DNA from: UBA2357 sp041916775
GTDB lineage: Bacteria > Pseudomonadota > Gammaproteobacteria > Burkholderiales > Rhodocyclaceae
Assembly (NCBI GenBank): GCA_041916775.1
Contig: JAYRYZ010000008.1
Location: 101,568-165,567, forward strand
Length of the DNA stretch: 64,000 bases
Direction of reading: 5' to 3'
Below are positions 1 through 8,113 of this stretch, one piece after another. Numbering within the stretch: the first letter of the stretch is position 1; each line of letters opens with the position of its first letter. Position numbers and translations under genes: made by a program. A model generated the notes under the pieces. The model ran no database searches. It saw nothing but the letters and a program-made list of their open reading frames with translations, and was not told where the DNA came from.

Positions 1-160
1 CGCCCAGCATGCCCAGGGCTGATGCACGTAGCCAGAGTTTTCGTGTCAGTTGCATCAGCAGCCATTGCCAACGTCGCATCGTCATTCCCGCCTTGGTCCT
101 ACCATGAACATCTCGGAATGGCACTGCACCCGTGTGGGGCTTCTCACACGACTCTGTGCC

Positions 161-1771
161 CTACGGCAGCCCGATCACCGCGCGGTCCTTGGGCCAGCGG
201 ATGCGGTATTCCGCACTGAAGGTCTGGCTCGCGCCCGCATCCAGTCGCTGCACCCAGGCGGCGACGCCGCTGCGGCCCTCCCAGTCCTTGTGGCTCACCG
301 CCGGCTTGAAGGTCGTCGACACCTCGATCTTCTCGTCGCGGCTCACCGGGCTGGGCTCCAGCACCAGAAGGTCTACCGGTTTCTTGTGGAGATTGGTGAC
401 GGTGTAGGCGTCGGCGACCTGGCGTTCCGCGAGCTGGCCGATGAAGCCGCCACTGGCGTTCTTCGCGATCAGCGATTGCGCGCTCACCTTCACCTGCTCG
501 TCGCGCCCGAACGCGAGCTCCAGCCCCTTGTGCCGGCTCGCGTCCCAGCGCCGGCTGCCGACGTAGGCGCCGTTGCGGTAGAGCTGCATCTCGCCTGCCG
601 GCCACACGCCCTCCGGCAGCTCGGCGCGTGCCATCAGGTAGGCCGCTTGCTCCAGGCGCGGCGACACCTGCACTTGCAGCTTCACCGGCAGATCCTGGCG
701 GCTGAGCGAGACGCTGACCTTGCGCCCGTCCGCCGGAATCGACAGCGGGTTGGCGATGACGTACTCGGTGGCGAACTCGCCGTGGACCTCGGCAGCGTCG
801 AACAGCGGCGCCTGCGGTTCCGACCCCGCGGCCGCCTTGCTGCGCATCATCGGCGCCGGGGCGGGCATCGCCTCCATGGCCGCCACCGGTGCGTCGGCGC
901 GGCGTTCGGCCTGCAGCGTCACATCCCAGGGCTGCGGATCCGGGCCGCTCACGCGCTGGCGCGGCTGCCCGGTGGACAGGCGCAGCCTCACGCCACTCCA
1001 GTCCTCGCCGCTGCGCTGGGCGATCTGCGCCGTGCGCTCCAGCGCGACCGCGCCCTTGTCGCTGTCGAGCATCGCGCGGTAGGCCGGCCGCCAGCCGGCA
1101 TCGGCGAGCTGGTAGAGGATGCGAACCTTGCCGTCGCGCGCTGCCGCCAGGCGGATCTGCAGGGTGCGCACCGCACTCACTGCCGGGCGCACCCGCTCGA
1201 GGTCGCTCTGCAGCGCCGCGAGCTCGCGTGCGAGCCCTTCTTTCTGCGCGTCGGCGGCGAGGATGCGCCGTTGTGCCTGGCTGCTGCTTTCACGCACTGC
1301 GGCCAGAAAGGCGGGCAGATCGGCGGGTAGCGTGGTGAGGCCGGCCGGGGGCAGGGCGTCGAGCACCTTGAGCTCCCTCTCCGCGGCCTGGCGATCCACA
1401 TCCAGTGCCGCGATCCGCTCGCCCAAGACGCGCACCGCGTCCTCCAGGCGCGCCTCTTCTGCGTTCAGCGGGCCGCTGCGGGCGCTGTCGCGCAGCGTGA
1501 TCTCGCCGACGTCGATGCCGGGTTCGGCCTCGACACGCAAGGTCTCGGCATCGAAGTTCGCCGGAACTCCGCGGATCTCCAGCAGCGCGTCACCTGCCCG
1601 CACCTGTGCTCCGCGCTCGACCAGCGCGCTGCCCGGGTACAGCACCACCGCCTCGATCGGCGCTGTGCTTGCAGCGGTCTGCGCCTGTGCTGCGGAGATG
1701 CACGCCAGAATTGCCACGCCGGCCAGCAGCACTCGGGGGGGAAGGGGCGCGAGTCGTTTCTGCGGGGACAT
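161..1771 (-). CDS. Exported DUF4139/MuiA-family protein
   Basis: The 536-residue protein begins with a Sec signal peptide (about residues 1-30, ending near AQAQ). A DUF4140-like N-terminal beta domain follows (about 37-100, 'VVLYPGSALVERGA'), then a charged coiled coil (about 105-215), then the long DUF4139 beta domain to the C-terminus. This order is that of the 'mucoidy inhibitor MuiA' family, whose biochemical function is unknown. The product should be periplasmic or outer-membrane associated. The ATG at 1771 is chosen because it directly precedes the signal peptide. The gene has no partner on its strand inside the window. Family assignment is good; the 'mucoidy inhibitor' role is carried over from family naming and cannot be seen here. 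Confidence 0.85.
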   Translation of the reverse strand: MSPQKRLAPLPPRVLLAGVAILACISAAQAQTAASTAPIEAVVLYPGSALVERGAQVRAGDALLEIRGVPANFDAETLRVEAEPGIDVGEITLRDSARSGPLNAEEARLEDAVRVLGERIAALDVDRQAAERELKVLDALPPAGLTTLPADLPAFLAAVRESSSQAQRRILAADAQKEGLARELAALQSDLERVRPAVSAVRTLQIRLAAARDGKVRILYQLADAGWRPAYRAMLDSDKGAVALERTAQIAQRSGEDWSGVRLRLSTGQPRQRVSGPDPQPWDVTLQAERRADAPVAAMEAMPAPAPMMRSKAAAGSEPQAPLFDAAEVHGEFATEYVIANPLSIPADGRKVSVSLSRQDLPVKLQVQVSPRLEQAAYLMARAELPEGVWPAGEMQLYRNGAYVGSRRWDASRHKGLELAFGRDEQVKVSAQSLIAKNASGGFIGQLAERQVADAYTVTNLHKKPVDLLVLEPSPVSRDEKIEVSTTFKPAVSHKDWEGRSGVAAWVQRLDAGASQTFSAEYRIRWPKDRAVIGLP

Positions 1772-1990
1772 GGCGATTCACTCGGCAAGGAAGGAAGATG
1801 CGCTCGATTATAGCCGGCTGAGTCCAGCGGCCCGGGTTGAGGCCAGCGGGGTGTTCGGGATGTCTGTTACCGCTGATGACCGCCCCTGGCGTATTGGCAG
1901 TGCAGAGTCGTCGTCGTGGCCGTACCGGAGCAAGATTACATATCACAGTCTGTTAATATTCCAGGCTTGCCGTCAGGAAGCCGCCTACAC

Positions 1991-2701
1991 ATGAAGATCG
2001 CCGACCCCAGTCAGACCCAGGTTTGCAACGAAGTCCAGCTGATGCTGGAGACCCTGCCGCTCGATGGCGCGGTGGTCGTCGAGCTCGGCTGCGGCAAGGC
2101 CGAGAAGACGCGCACGCTGGCCGAGCGTGGGCGCGTGCGGGAGCTTGTCGCGCTGGAGGTGGACGCGATCCAGCATGCGCGCAACCTGCAGATCACGGAC
2201 CTGCCGCAGGTACGCTTCGTGCAAGGTGGCGCGGAGGCGATCCCCGCCGCGGATGGCAGCGCCGATATCGTCGTCATGCTGAAGTCGTTGCACCACGTGC
2301 CGGTCGCACTCATGGATCAGGCGCTCGCAGAGATTGCCCGGGTGTTGCGTCCGGGTGGCGTGGCGTGGATCTCCGAGCCGGTGTTCGACGGCGACTTCAA
2401 CGAGCTCATGCGCCTTTTCCATGACGAACAGCAGGTGCGCGAGGCCGCGTTCGCGGCGGTACGCCGCGCGGTCGACCGTGGCCTCCTGGCGCTGCAAGCG
2501 CAGCGCTTCTTCCGCACCCGCAGCCACTTCGAGGACTTCGCCGCCTTCGACCGGCGCATGATCCAGGTCACGCACACCCAGCACCGCCTCTCGGATGCGC
2601 TGTACGAGGCGGTACGTCAGCGCTTCGAGGCACACCTCACACCCGAAGGCGCCACCTTCTTTCCGCCGCAGCGGGTGGATGTACTGCGAAAGCCCGCTTG
2701 A
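1991..2701 (+). CDS. Class I SAM-dependent methyltransferase
   Basis: A 236-residue Rossmann-fold methyltransferase. The SAM-binding motif I 'VVVELGCGKAEKT' is at residues 28-40, followed by an acidic residue at the end of strand 2 ('ALEVD'), a 'GSADIVVMLKSLHHV' motif IV/post-I region, and 'IARVLRPGGVAWISEP', typical of the UbiE/Methyltransf_11 group. The reading frame stays open upstream to a GTG at 1916, but the ATG at 1991 has an AGGAAG ribosome-binding site about 10 bases upstream and starts just before the conserved region, so it is preferred. The substrate cannot be inferred. It stands alone between the divergent MuiA-type gene and the 2875-3827 gene pair. Confidence 0.82.
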   Translation: MKIADPSQTQVCNEVQLMLETLPLDGAVVVELGCGKAEKTRTLAERGRVRELVALEVDAIQHARNLQITDLPQVRFVQGGAEAIPAADGSADIVVMLKSLHHVPVALMDQALAEIARVLRPGGVAWISEPVFDGDFNELMRLFHDEQQVREAAFAAVRRAVDRGLLALQAQRFFRTRSHFEDFAAFDRRMIQVTHTQHRLSDALYEAVRQRFEAHLTPEGATFFPPQRVDVLRKPA

Positions 2702-2874
2702 GCGGACTGCGCGGGTTCGCCAGATTGCCAATGGAATAGCACGGTTGATGTCGTATGGATGATGTATTTGACATCATTGGTGCGCACAAATGTTGCGTTT
2801 GGCATAATCCGGTCCCGGCTCGCGAGATTGCGAGCCATTTCCTCAGCATCGAACCTGCGCCCGGAGCCCATGCC

Positions 2875-3354
2875 ATGAACGAAGTCGAACTCGATACCCT
2901 GCTCGAGAAACACATCCGCGATATCTGTCCGATCGGGTTCGCCGACAATGCGGACAACCACTGTGCGCATTTCGTCAGCCATGTCCTGGGGCTGAAGGTC
3001 GGCATCACATGCAGCGCGATGAAACGCGGTGAAGGCGAAGCGGCGTCGATTCGGGTTCAGGAGATCTTTCCCCACTGTCCGGAAGTCGGTAGCTGGGACA
3101 CTTTGCCGGCCACCGTGCGCGCCGGACTGGTATTCATCACCCGCTCGAGCAACGTGAACCTGGAAGGGAAATCGATGGTGAACGTCCCACGCAAGCATGT
3201 CGGCATCTTCAGCGGTGACCAGCGGAAGATCTGGCATTACTCGAACTCCAAGGACAAGGTGGTCTGCCAGACCCCCGAACAGTTTGCGCGCCACTACCCG
3301 GCGCCCGACAACGCGATGTTCTGGGGCACCTTTCCGCATGGGAGCCGGTCATGA
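2875..3354 (+). CDS. Papain-like (NlpC/P60- or CHAP-like) small protein, possible amidase effector
   Basis: A 159-residue protein with no signal peptide or membrane segment. It shows a papain-like arrangement: 'DNHCAHFVSHVLG' with Cys30 at the start of a helix, 'KHVGIFSGD' with His108, and then 'IWHYSNS' (119-125). This is the Cys...His...polar order of NlpC/P60, CHAP and related amidase folds. The ATG at 2875 is preferred because a GGAG lies 8 bases upstream; an upstream in-frame ATG at 2755 would add 40 unrelated residues. The last four bases overlap the start of a lipoprotein gene (ATGA), implying translational coupling. A small unsecreted cysteine amidase coupled to an exported partner resembles Tae/Tai effector-immunity pairs. 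That role is inference only, and I do not recognise the exact family. Confidence 0.6.
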   Translation: MNEVELDTLLEKHIRDICPIGFADNADNHCAHFVSHVLGLKVGITCSAMKRGEGEAASIRVQEIFPHCPEVGSWDTLPATVRAGLVFITRSSNVNLEGKSMVNVPRKHVGIFSGDQRKIWHYSNSKDKVVCQTPEQFARHYPAPDNAMFWGTFPHGSRS

Positions 3355-3827
3355 ATGCGTTCGCCAGATCCCTCGCACGCGGCTTGTGCCTGTCCGGATG
3401 TCTCGCGCTCGTTGCCTGCGCAGGCGTTGATCCCATCGTGTCGGCGCGCCCGCTTGTGCTGCCCGCGCCGGTAGCCGGTGGCGCACCGACGAACAAGGCG
3501 ATCATCCACGCGGTGCTGCAAAGTGCAAACCTCCCCCTGGGTACCGATCCGTCCTGCAGCCATGTCGGCACCGAGCCCGGCGACGACACCATCGGCGCGT
3601 ATCTGAGCGGCTTCCTGGCCGAACAGGGCGACCCGGAGATGCGCAACTCCATCCAGGTCACCACCATCGCCACCTCCGATGCGCGTGAAGGGCCGGTGTG
3701 GCAGGCGCGCATGCTGATCGCGCAGGAACACGGCGAAGTCGTGTGGCGCTGGGGCGTGGAGTTTCTCATCCGCCGCTCGGACCGGGCGGTGATCCGCGAC
3801 AGCTTCCGCTGCGTCGGGGCCGGCTGA
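3351..3827 (+). CDS. Small lipoprotein coupled to the papain-like protein
   Basis: A 158-residue protein with an N-terminal lipoprotein signal: basic residues, a hydrophobic stretch and the lipobox 'LVAC' with Cys23 as the probable lipidated residue. A second lipobox-like 'LSGC' at Cys17 leaves too short a hydrophobic core to be likely. The mature part is mixed alpha/beta, with 'VWQARMLIAQEHGEVVWRWG' strand patterns and no motif I recognise. The start codon overlaps the stop of the preceding papain-like gene (ATGA), so the two are almost certainly co-expressed. A periplasmic or outer-membrane-anchored partner fits an immunity protein or inhibitor of a cell-wall amidase, but there is no direct evidence for this. 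Confidence 0.65.
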   Translation: MNAFARSLARGLCLSGCLALVACAGVDPIVSARPLVLPAPVAGGAPTNKAIIHAVLQSANLPLGTDPSCSHVGTEPGDDTIGAYLSGFLAEQGDPEMRNSIQVTTIATSDAREGPVWQARMLIAQEHGEVVWRWGVEFLIRRSDRAVIRDSFRCVGAG

Positions 3828-3850
3828 CGCAGCGGGCAAGGGACCGTGCG

Positions 3851-4387
3851 TCAGAAGCTCGAGCCCGGTTCCTTCAGGAAGGCGAGCTCCTCGGCGCTGG
3901 AGTTGCGCCCGAGGATCGCGTTGCGATGCGGATAGCGGCCGAAGCGGTCGATGATGGCCTTGTGGCGCAGCTCGAAGTCGTGGTTGTCGGCGGGCGCCCA
4001 GGTACGAAACAGGCGCTCGGCTTCGACATGGATCCGCCGCGACTCGCTGTGCATGAAGGGCAGCAGCAGGAAGACGCGCTGCATCGGCTCGAGTGCCTCC
4101 AGCGCCCCGCCCGCGACCGCCTCCTGCGCCAGAACCAGCGCCATGCCGTCCTGCGCGAAGGCGCGCGGCGTGTTGCGATGGATGTTGCGCGAGAACTGAT
4201 CCAGCACGATCACCTCCGCCAAGCGGCCGCGCGCGCTGCTGCGCCAGCCCTGAAGTTCGCCCAGCGCAGCGCGCTCTAGCAAGGCCCCGAAGCGCTCGCC
4301 GAGCAGGGCGTCGAAAGCCGGATCGACCTTCCACCACTTCTGCGGCTCGATCTCCTCGAACCAGAAACGCAGGATGTCGTTGTGCAT
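3851..4387 (-). CDS. DUF924 family protein
   Basis: A 178-residue helical protein matching DUF924: 'ILRFWFEEIEPQKWWKVDPAFDALLGERF' at the N-terminus, the family hallmark 'VIVLDQFSRNIHRNTPRAFAQD', then 'FLLLPFMHSE' and a C-terminal 'IIDRFGRYPHRNAILGR'. The fold is TPR-like and the molecular function is unknown. The ATG at 4387 has a GGAG ribosome-binding site 8 bases upstream on the minus strand; the open frame further upstream codes for unrelated sequence. It is convergent with the lipoprotein gene at 3351-3827, with only 23 bases between stops. Confidence 0.88.
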   Translation of the reverse strand: MHNDILRFWFEEIEPQKWWKVDPAFDALLGERFGALLERAALGELQGWRSSARGRLAEVIVLDQFSRNIHRNTPRAFAQDGMALVLAQEAVAGGALEALEPMQRVFLLLPFMHSESRRIHVEAERLFRTWAPADNHDFELRHKAIIDRFGRYPHRNAILGRNSSAEELAFLKEPGSSF

Positions 4388-4671
4388 GGTCGTATCTCCG
4401 TGTGGGTTGAGTCGGAACGGGATTGGGCGCGCGCCCAATGCGACGGTCCTGCAAGATCGATCGCAGGCCGATGCAGCATGATGTCGAGTCCGAGAACATC
4501 TCGACTGTAGCGTGATCGCGGAAGCGCTTCTTGCCTGTTGGGCCGGTGATGGTGCCATTTCTCCACCGACAGCATCGAGGATGTGCGGTTCGCATGCGCA
4601 GAAATTCACAATGGATACGGTCTGACCTGTTCAAATCCGGGTCTATTGCAGACGACAATTTCACAAGATTC

Positions 4672-5646
4672 ATGAAACGATACAGGCGCAGATCCCGGCA
4701 TGAGCCCGGGTTGATGGAATTCGCAGCGACCTCCGACTGGAAAGTTTCCGCAGGTATGGCGCTTGCGTGCGTGATTGCGGCAAGCGTCGTGATCCCCGCG
4801 TTGTTCGGCAGCAGCAGGATACTGGCCGGGGTGGTGCCGCTGTTGAGCATGGTGGGATGGCTTCTGGCCTTTGCCTTCGGGGGAATCTCGCTCGTGCGTT
4901 ACCTGAAGAAGGCGCGCGATGCCGCGTCGGGATCTGAACTTGGCGGGACGAGCGATCGTGGTAGAGCCGGGGCGGTCGAGGTGCCGTCAACGCAGTCGGA
5001 ACTCAGTGACGTGGACAAGGCGCTGGCGGTGAAGACTTTCGCACCGCGTCAGGATGCCGAGGAAGAGGCACCTTTGCCGCCAGTACCGGAGATGTGGTCG
5101 CGTGAGGTCATCGACCGCATGGAGTGGAAGCGGTTTGAAGATCTCTGTTGCGCGTTCTATCGGGTGAAGGGTATTCGCGCAGAGACCACCCGTCTGGGAG
5201 CAGATGGCGGCGTCGACATCCGTCTTTACCAGGACGAACACGATCCGCAGCGCTGCACCGCCATCGTCCAGTGCAAGGCCTGGAACCAGCAGGTAGGAGT
5301 GAAGCCGGTGCGCGAGTTGCGTGGGGTGATGGCGCACGAGAAGGTGGAGAAGGCCTTCTTCATGGCGCCAAACGGCTTTACCCGGGATGCGACTGATTTT
5401 GCGGCGGCGAATCGAATCACGCTTCTGGATGGCCGCTTGTTTCTCGCCATGCTCCAGCGCCTGCCTGAAGCACCGCGGCTGGAGTTGCTTTCCTTTGCGA
5501 CCGAAGGCGATTGGACGACCCCGACATGTCCGGCGTGCGGAGCCAAGCTCAGGGCCCGCGAAGGCAAGCGGGGCCGATTCTGGGGTTGCGTCGATTTCCC
5601 TCGGTGCCGTGGAATGTTGCCCATGCGTGCGACGGCGGAGGTGTGA
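4672..5646 (+). CDS. Membrane-anchored Mrr-like restriction endonuclease with topoisomerase zinc ribbon
   Basis: Counted from the ATG at 4672 (324 residues): a basic N-terminus, two membrane helices (about 25-44 and 50-76), a linker, an Mrr-type PD-(D/E)xK nuclease domain (about 141-262) and a C4 zinc ribbon (Cys286, Cys289, Cys306, Cys312) of the topoisomerase I C-terminal type. The nuclease motif is intact: 'GGVDIRL' (Asp182), then 'IVQCKAW' (Gln200-x-Lys202), with an upstream acidic helix 'RFEDL'. These proteins are thought to cleave or bind DNA at the membrane, and some act in modified-DNA restriction. No methyltransferase gene adjoins. The start is uncertain: the frame is open back to 4531, no ribosome-binding site is convincing, and 4594 and 4714 are alternatives. 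Confidence 0.82.
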   Translation: MKRYRRRSRHEPGLMEFAATSDWKVSAGMALACVIAASVVIPALFGSSRILAGVVPLLSMVGWLLAFAFGGISLVRYLKKARDAASGSELGGTSDRGRAGAVEVPSTQSELSDVDKALAVKTFAPRQDAEEEAPLPPVPEMWSREVIDRMEWKRFEDLCCAFYRVKGIRAETTRLGADGGVDIRLYQDEHDPQRCTAIVQCKAWNQQVGVKPVRELRGVMAHEKVEKAFFMAPNGFTRDATDFAAANRITLLDGRLFLAMLQRLPEAPRLELLSFATEGDWTTPTCPACGAKLRAREGKRGRFWGCVDFPRCRGMLPMRATAEV

Positions 5647-5834
5647 TTGCACAGGGCTGCGAGCGCCTCACGAGGCACTGGAGCGCTTTTTCAGGGTGGG
5701 GTTTTGTATTGTCTTCATCGGGTTGAATCACAAGCGCCGCGTGGCCCTGTGCGGAATCACCAAATTTTTCATATTTGCGCAAATCCCAGCCCCCTGAGTT
5801 AGCATTCCGCTGTTTTCCGGCGCAGGGATCAGCG

Positions 5835-5942
5835 ATGAAGGGCATCGTATTCACCGAGTTTCTCGAGATGGTCGAGATTCGTCGCGAGGCGCTGGGCGAG
5901 GGTGCTCAGCGTTGCGAGCGCTTCATCCTCACCCGTTCATGA
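5835..5942 (+). pseudogene. Internally deleted H-NOX (haem NO-binding) remnant
   Basis: A 35-codon reading frame begins with MKGIVFTEFLEMVE, the characteristic start of H-NOX (HNOB) proteins. It ends with EGAQRCERFILTRS, which resembles the final strand of H-NOX proteins (a Cys followed by alternating hydrophobic residues). The roughly 140 residues between them, including the haem-ligand His and the Tyr-x-Ser-x-Arg motif, are absent. The stop codon overlaps the ATG of the histidine kinase gene (ATGA), exactly where complete H-NOX genes are joined to partner kinases. An AGGGA ribosome-binding site lies upstream of 5835, so the stub may still be translated as a coupling leader. The head-plus-tail deletion reading is inference; homology rests on about 25 residues. 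Confidence 0.55.
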
Positions 5943-8101
5943 GCGAGGAGATCCAGCGCCTGGAGCGCCGCCTCGCGCGCGAGCGTGCTGCCCGCAAGGA
6001 GGCCGAGCGCCTGCTCGAGGAGAAGTCGTTGGCGCTCTACAACGCGAACCTCGCCTTGCAGGCATCCACCGAGCAGCTCGAGCGGCAGGTTGCGCAGCGC
6101 ACCGAGGAACTCGCCCGCGCGCTGGCCGAGACCGAGGCGGCGAACCGCAAGTTGTGCGAAACCCAGCGCATGCTGGAGCAACAGATCTATGCGATCGACC
6201 AGCACACGATCGCGACCGTCGCGGATCTCGCCGGCACCATCATCCATGCCAACGACCGCTTCGTGGAGATCAGCGGCTACAGCCGCGAGGAGCTGATCGG
6301 CGCAAATCACCGCATCGTCAACTCCGGCCTGCATCCGCACGAAATGTTCGTCGACATGTGGCGGACGATCGCCTCCGGCAAGGTGTGGAAGGGCGAGATT
6401 CGCAACCGGCGCAAGAATGGCAGCCATTACTGGGTGGGGGCGACGATCGTCCCGTTCCTCGACGAGCGCGGCCGGCCTTACCAGTACTTTTCGATCCGTA
6501 CCGACATCACGCCGCTGAAGGAGGCCGAGGCGGCGCTGCAGCGCTCGGTGTTCGAGCTGGGCGAGCGGGTCAAGGAATGGAGCTGCCTCAACGCGGTCAC
6601 GCAGGCGCTGCAGGACGAGTCGCTCGACGACGAGGCCATCCTGCAGGTGGCCGTCACGCTGATTCCTCCCGGCTGGCTGGACCCGGACATGACCTGCGCG
6701 CGCATCCGCTACCGCGGCATCTGCTGCACCACGCCCGGCTTCCGCGAATCGCCGTGGTGCGTGCGAGCGAACATCCCCAACGGCGGACCGGAGTCGGTGG
6801 TGGAGGTCTTCCGGCGCGCGGTGGCGAGCGAGAGCCGACCCTTCCTGGATGAGGAGCGGGTGTTGCTGAACAGCATCGCCGCGCAGATCGGCCAGGCGAT
6901 GGAGCGTCGCCACACGCAGCACGACCTGAAGCTCGCACGCGACGCGGCCGAGGCGGCGAACCGCGCCAAGAGCGATTTCCTCGCCAACATGAGCCACGAG
7001 ATCCGCACCCCGATCAACGGCATCCTCGGCATGACCGGGCTTGCGCTGGATGCGGAAAGCGAGGAAGAGCGGCTGGAGTACATGCTCATCGTGCGCCATT
7101 CGGCCGAATCCCTGCTCGAGATCATCAACGACATCCTCGACTTCTCGAAGATCGAGGCGGGCAAGCTGTCGCTCGAGGTGGTGGGTTTTGCGCTGCGCGC
7201 GACCATCGACGAGGCCCTGCGTCCGCTCTTCATGCGCGCACGCGAGAAGCAGTTGGTGGCGCGCTGCGAGGTCGCCGACGACGTTCCGGACGCGATCCGT
7301 TGCGACCCGACCCGGCTGCGCCAGATCCTGCTCAACCTGGTCAGCAACGCAGTGAAGTTCACCGCCTGTGGCGAGGTCGTCGTGTCCGTGACGCGCGGAG
7401 CGGCGAGCGACGCAGGGCTCAGCCTGTGCTTCGCAGTGCGCGACAGCGGCATCGGCATCCCGCCGGAGAAGCTCGGCAGCATCTTCGAGGCCTTCTCGCA
7501 GGCCGACACCTCCACCACCCGCAATTACGGCGGCACCGGCCTCGGCCTCACGATCTGCCAGCAGCTCGTGCGCCTGATGGGTGGGCAGCTGACGCTGGAG
7601 AGCCAGGTGGGCCACGGCAGCACCTTCCGCTTCACGCTGCCGTGCGAACCGGATCACGCACCCGCGCCGACCGCGGCGCCGCGGCACGGCGCGCCGGATG
7701 GTCTCGACACCCTGCCGGCGCTGCGCGTGTTACTGGTCGAGGATCACCCGGTGAATCAGATGCTCGCCACCCGCGTGCTGGAGAAGTGGGGGCAGACGGT
7801 GATCCCTGCGCTCAATGGCCAGGCTGCGCTGGAGCTGATCGCGCGCGGCGAGCGCTTCGACCTCGTGCTCATGGACATGCAGATGCCGGTGATGGGCGGC
7901 GTGGAGGCCACTCAGCGTATCCGCGAGCTCGAGATCGCGCGCGGGCTGCAGCCTCATGTCATCATTGCGATGACCGCCAACGCCATGCAGGGCGACCGAG
8001 AGACCTGCCTGGCCGCCGGTATGGACGACTACCTGACCAAACCGATCCGGCAGGCCGAGCTCGCGGAAAAGCTGCGTGCGCTCGCACCCCCTGCCGGCTG
8101 A
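5939..8101 (+). CDS. Hybrid sensor histidine kinase/response regulator (H-NOX-partner position)
   Basis: A 720-residue soluble hybrid kinase starting at the ATG at 5939. Order: N-terminal coiled coil (about 1-80), PAS domain (about 85-200, 'IIHANDRFVEISGYSREELIG'), a GAF-like region (about 215-320), HisKA with phospho-acceptor His353 in 'NMSHEIRTP', HATPase_c ('DSGIGIP', 'GGTGLGLTI'), and a C-terminal receiver with phospho-acceptor Asp646 in 'VLMDMQMPVMGG' and Lys in 'LTKPI'. There are no membrane helices, so it senses a cytoplasmic signal. Its start codon overlaps the H-NOX remnant, so the ancestral input was probably NO or O2 bound by H-NOX. With that sensor deleted, the input is now unknown. 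Downstream output would pass to an HPt protein or diguanylate cyclase/phosphodiesterase elsewhere. Confidence 0.9.
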   Translation: MSEEIQRLERRLARERAARKEAERLLEEKSLALYNANLALQASTEQLERQVAQRTEELARALAETEAANRKLCETQRMLEQQIYAIDQHTIATVADLAGTIIHANDRFVEISGYSREELIGANHRIVNSGLHPHEMFVDMWRTIASGKVWKGEIRNRRKNGSHYWVGATIVPFLDERGRPYQYFSIRTDITPLKEAEAALQRSVFELGERVKEWSCLNAVTQALQDESLDDEAILQVAVTLIPPGWLDPDMTCARIRYRGICCTTPGFRESPWCVRANIPNGGPESVVEVFRRAVASESRPFLDEERVLLNSIAAQIGQAMERRHTQHDLKLARDAAEAANRAKSDFLANMSHEIRTPINGILGMTGLALDAESEEERLEYMLIVRHSAESLLEIINDILDFSKIEAGKLSLEVVGFALRATIDEALRPLFMRAREKQLVARCEVADDVPDAIRCDPTRLRQILLNLVSNAVKFTACGEVVVSVTRGAASDAGLSLCFAVRDSGIGIPPEKLGSIFEAFSQADTSTTRNYGGTGLGLTICQQLVRLMGGQLTLESQVGHGSTFRFTLPCEPDHAPAPTAAPRHGAPDGLDTLPALRVLLVEDHPVNQMLATRVLEKWGQTVIPALNGQAALELIARGERFDLVLMDMQMPVMGGVEATQRIRELEIARGLQPHVIIAMTANAMQGDRETCLAAGMDDYLTKPIRQAELAEKLRALAPPAG

Positions 8102-8113
8102 ACGAGGAACGAC

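Noticed and set aside
2768..2808. TTGACA and CATAAT upstream of the papain-like gene
   Set aside because: The spacing is 29 bases, too long for a sigma-70 promoter, so they were not annotated as a pair.
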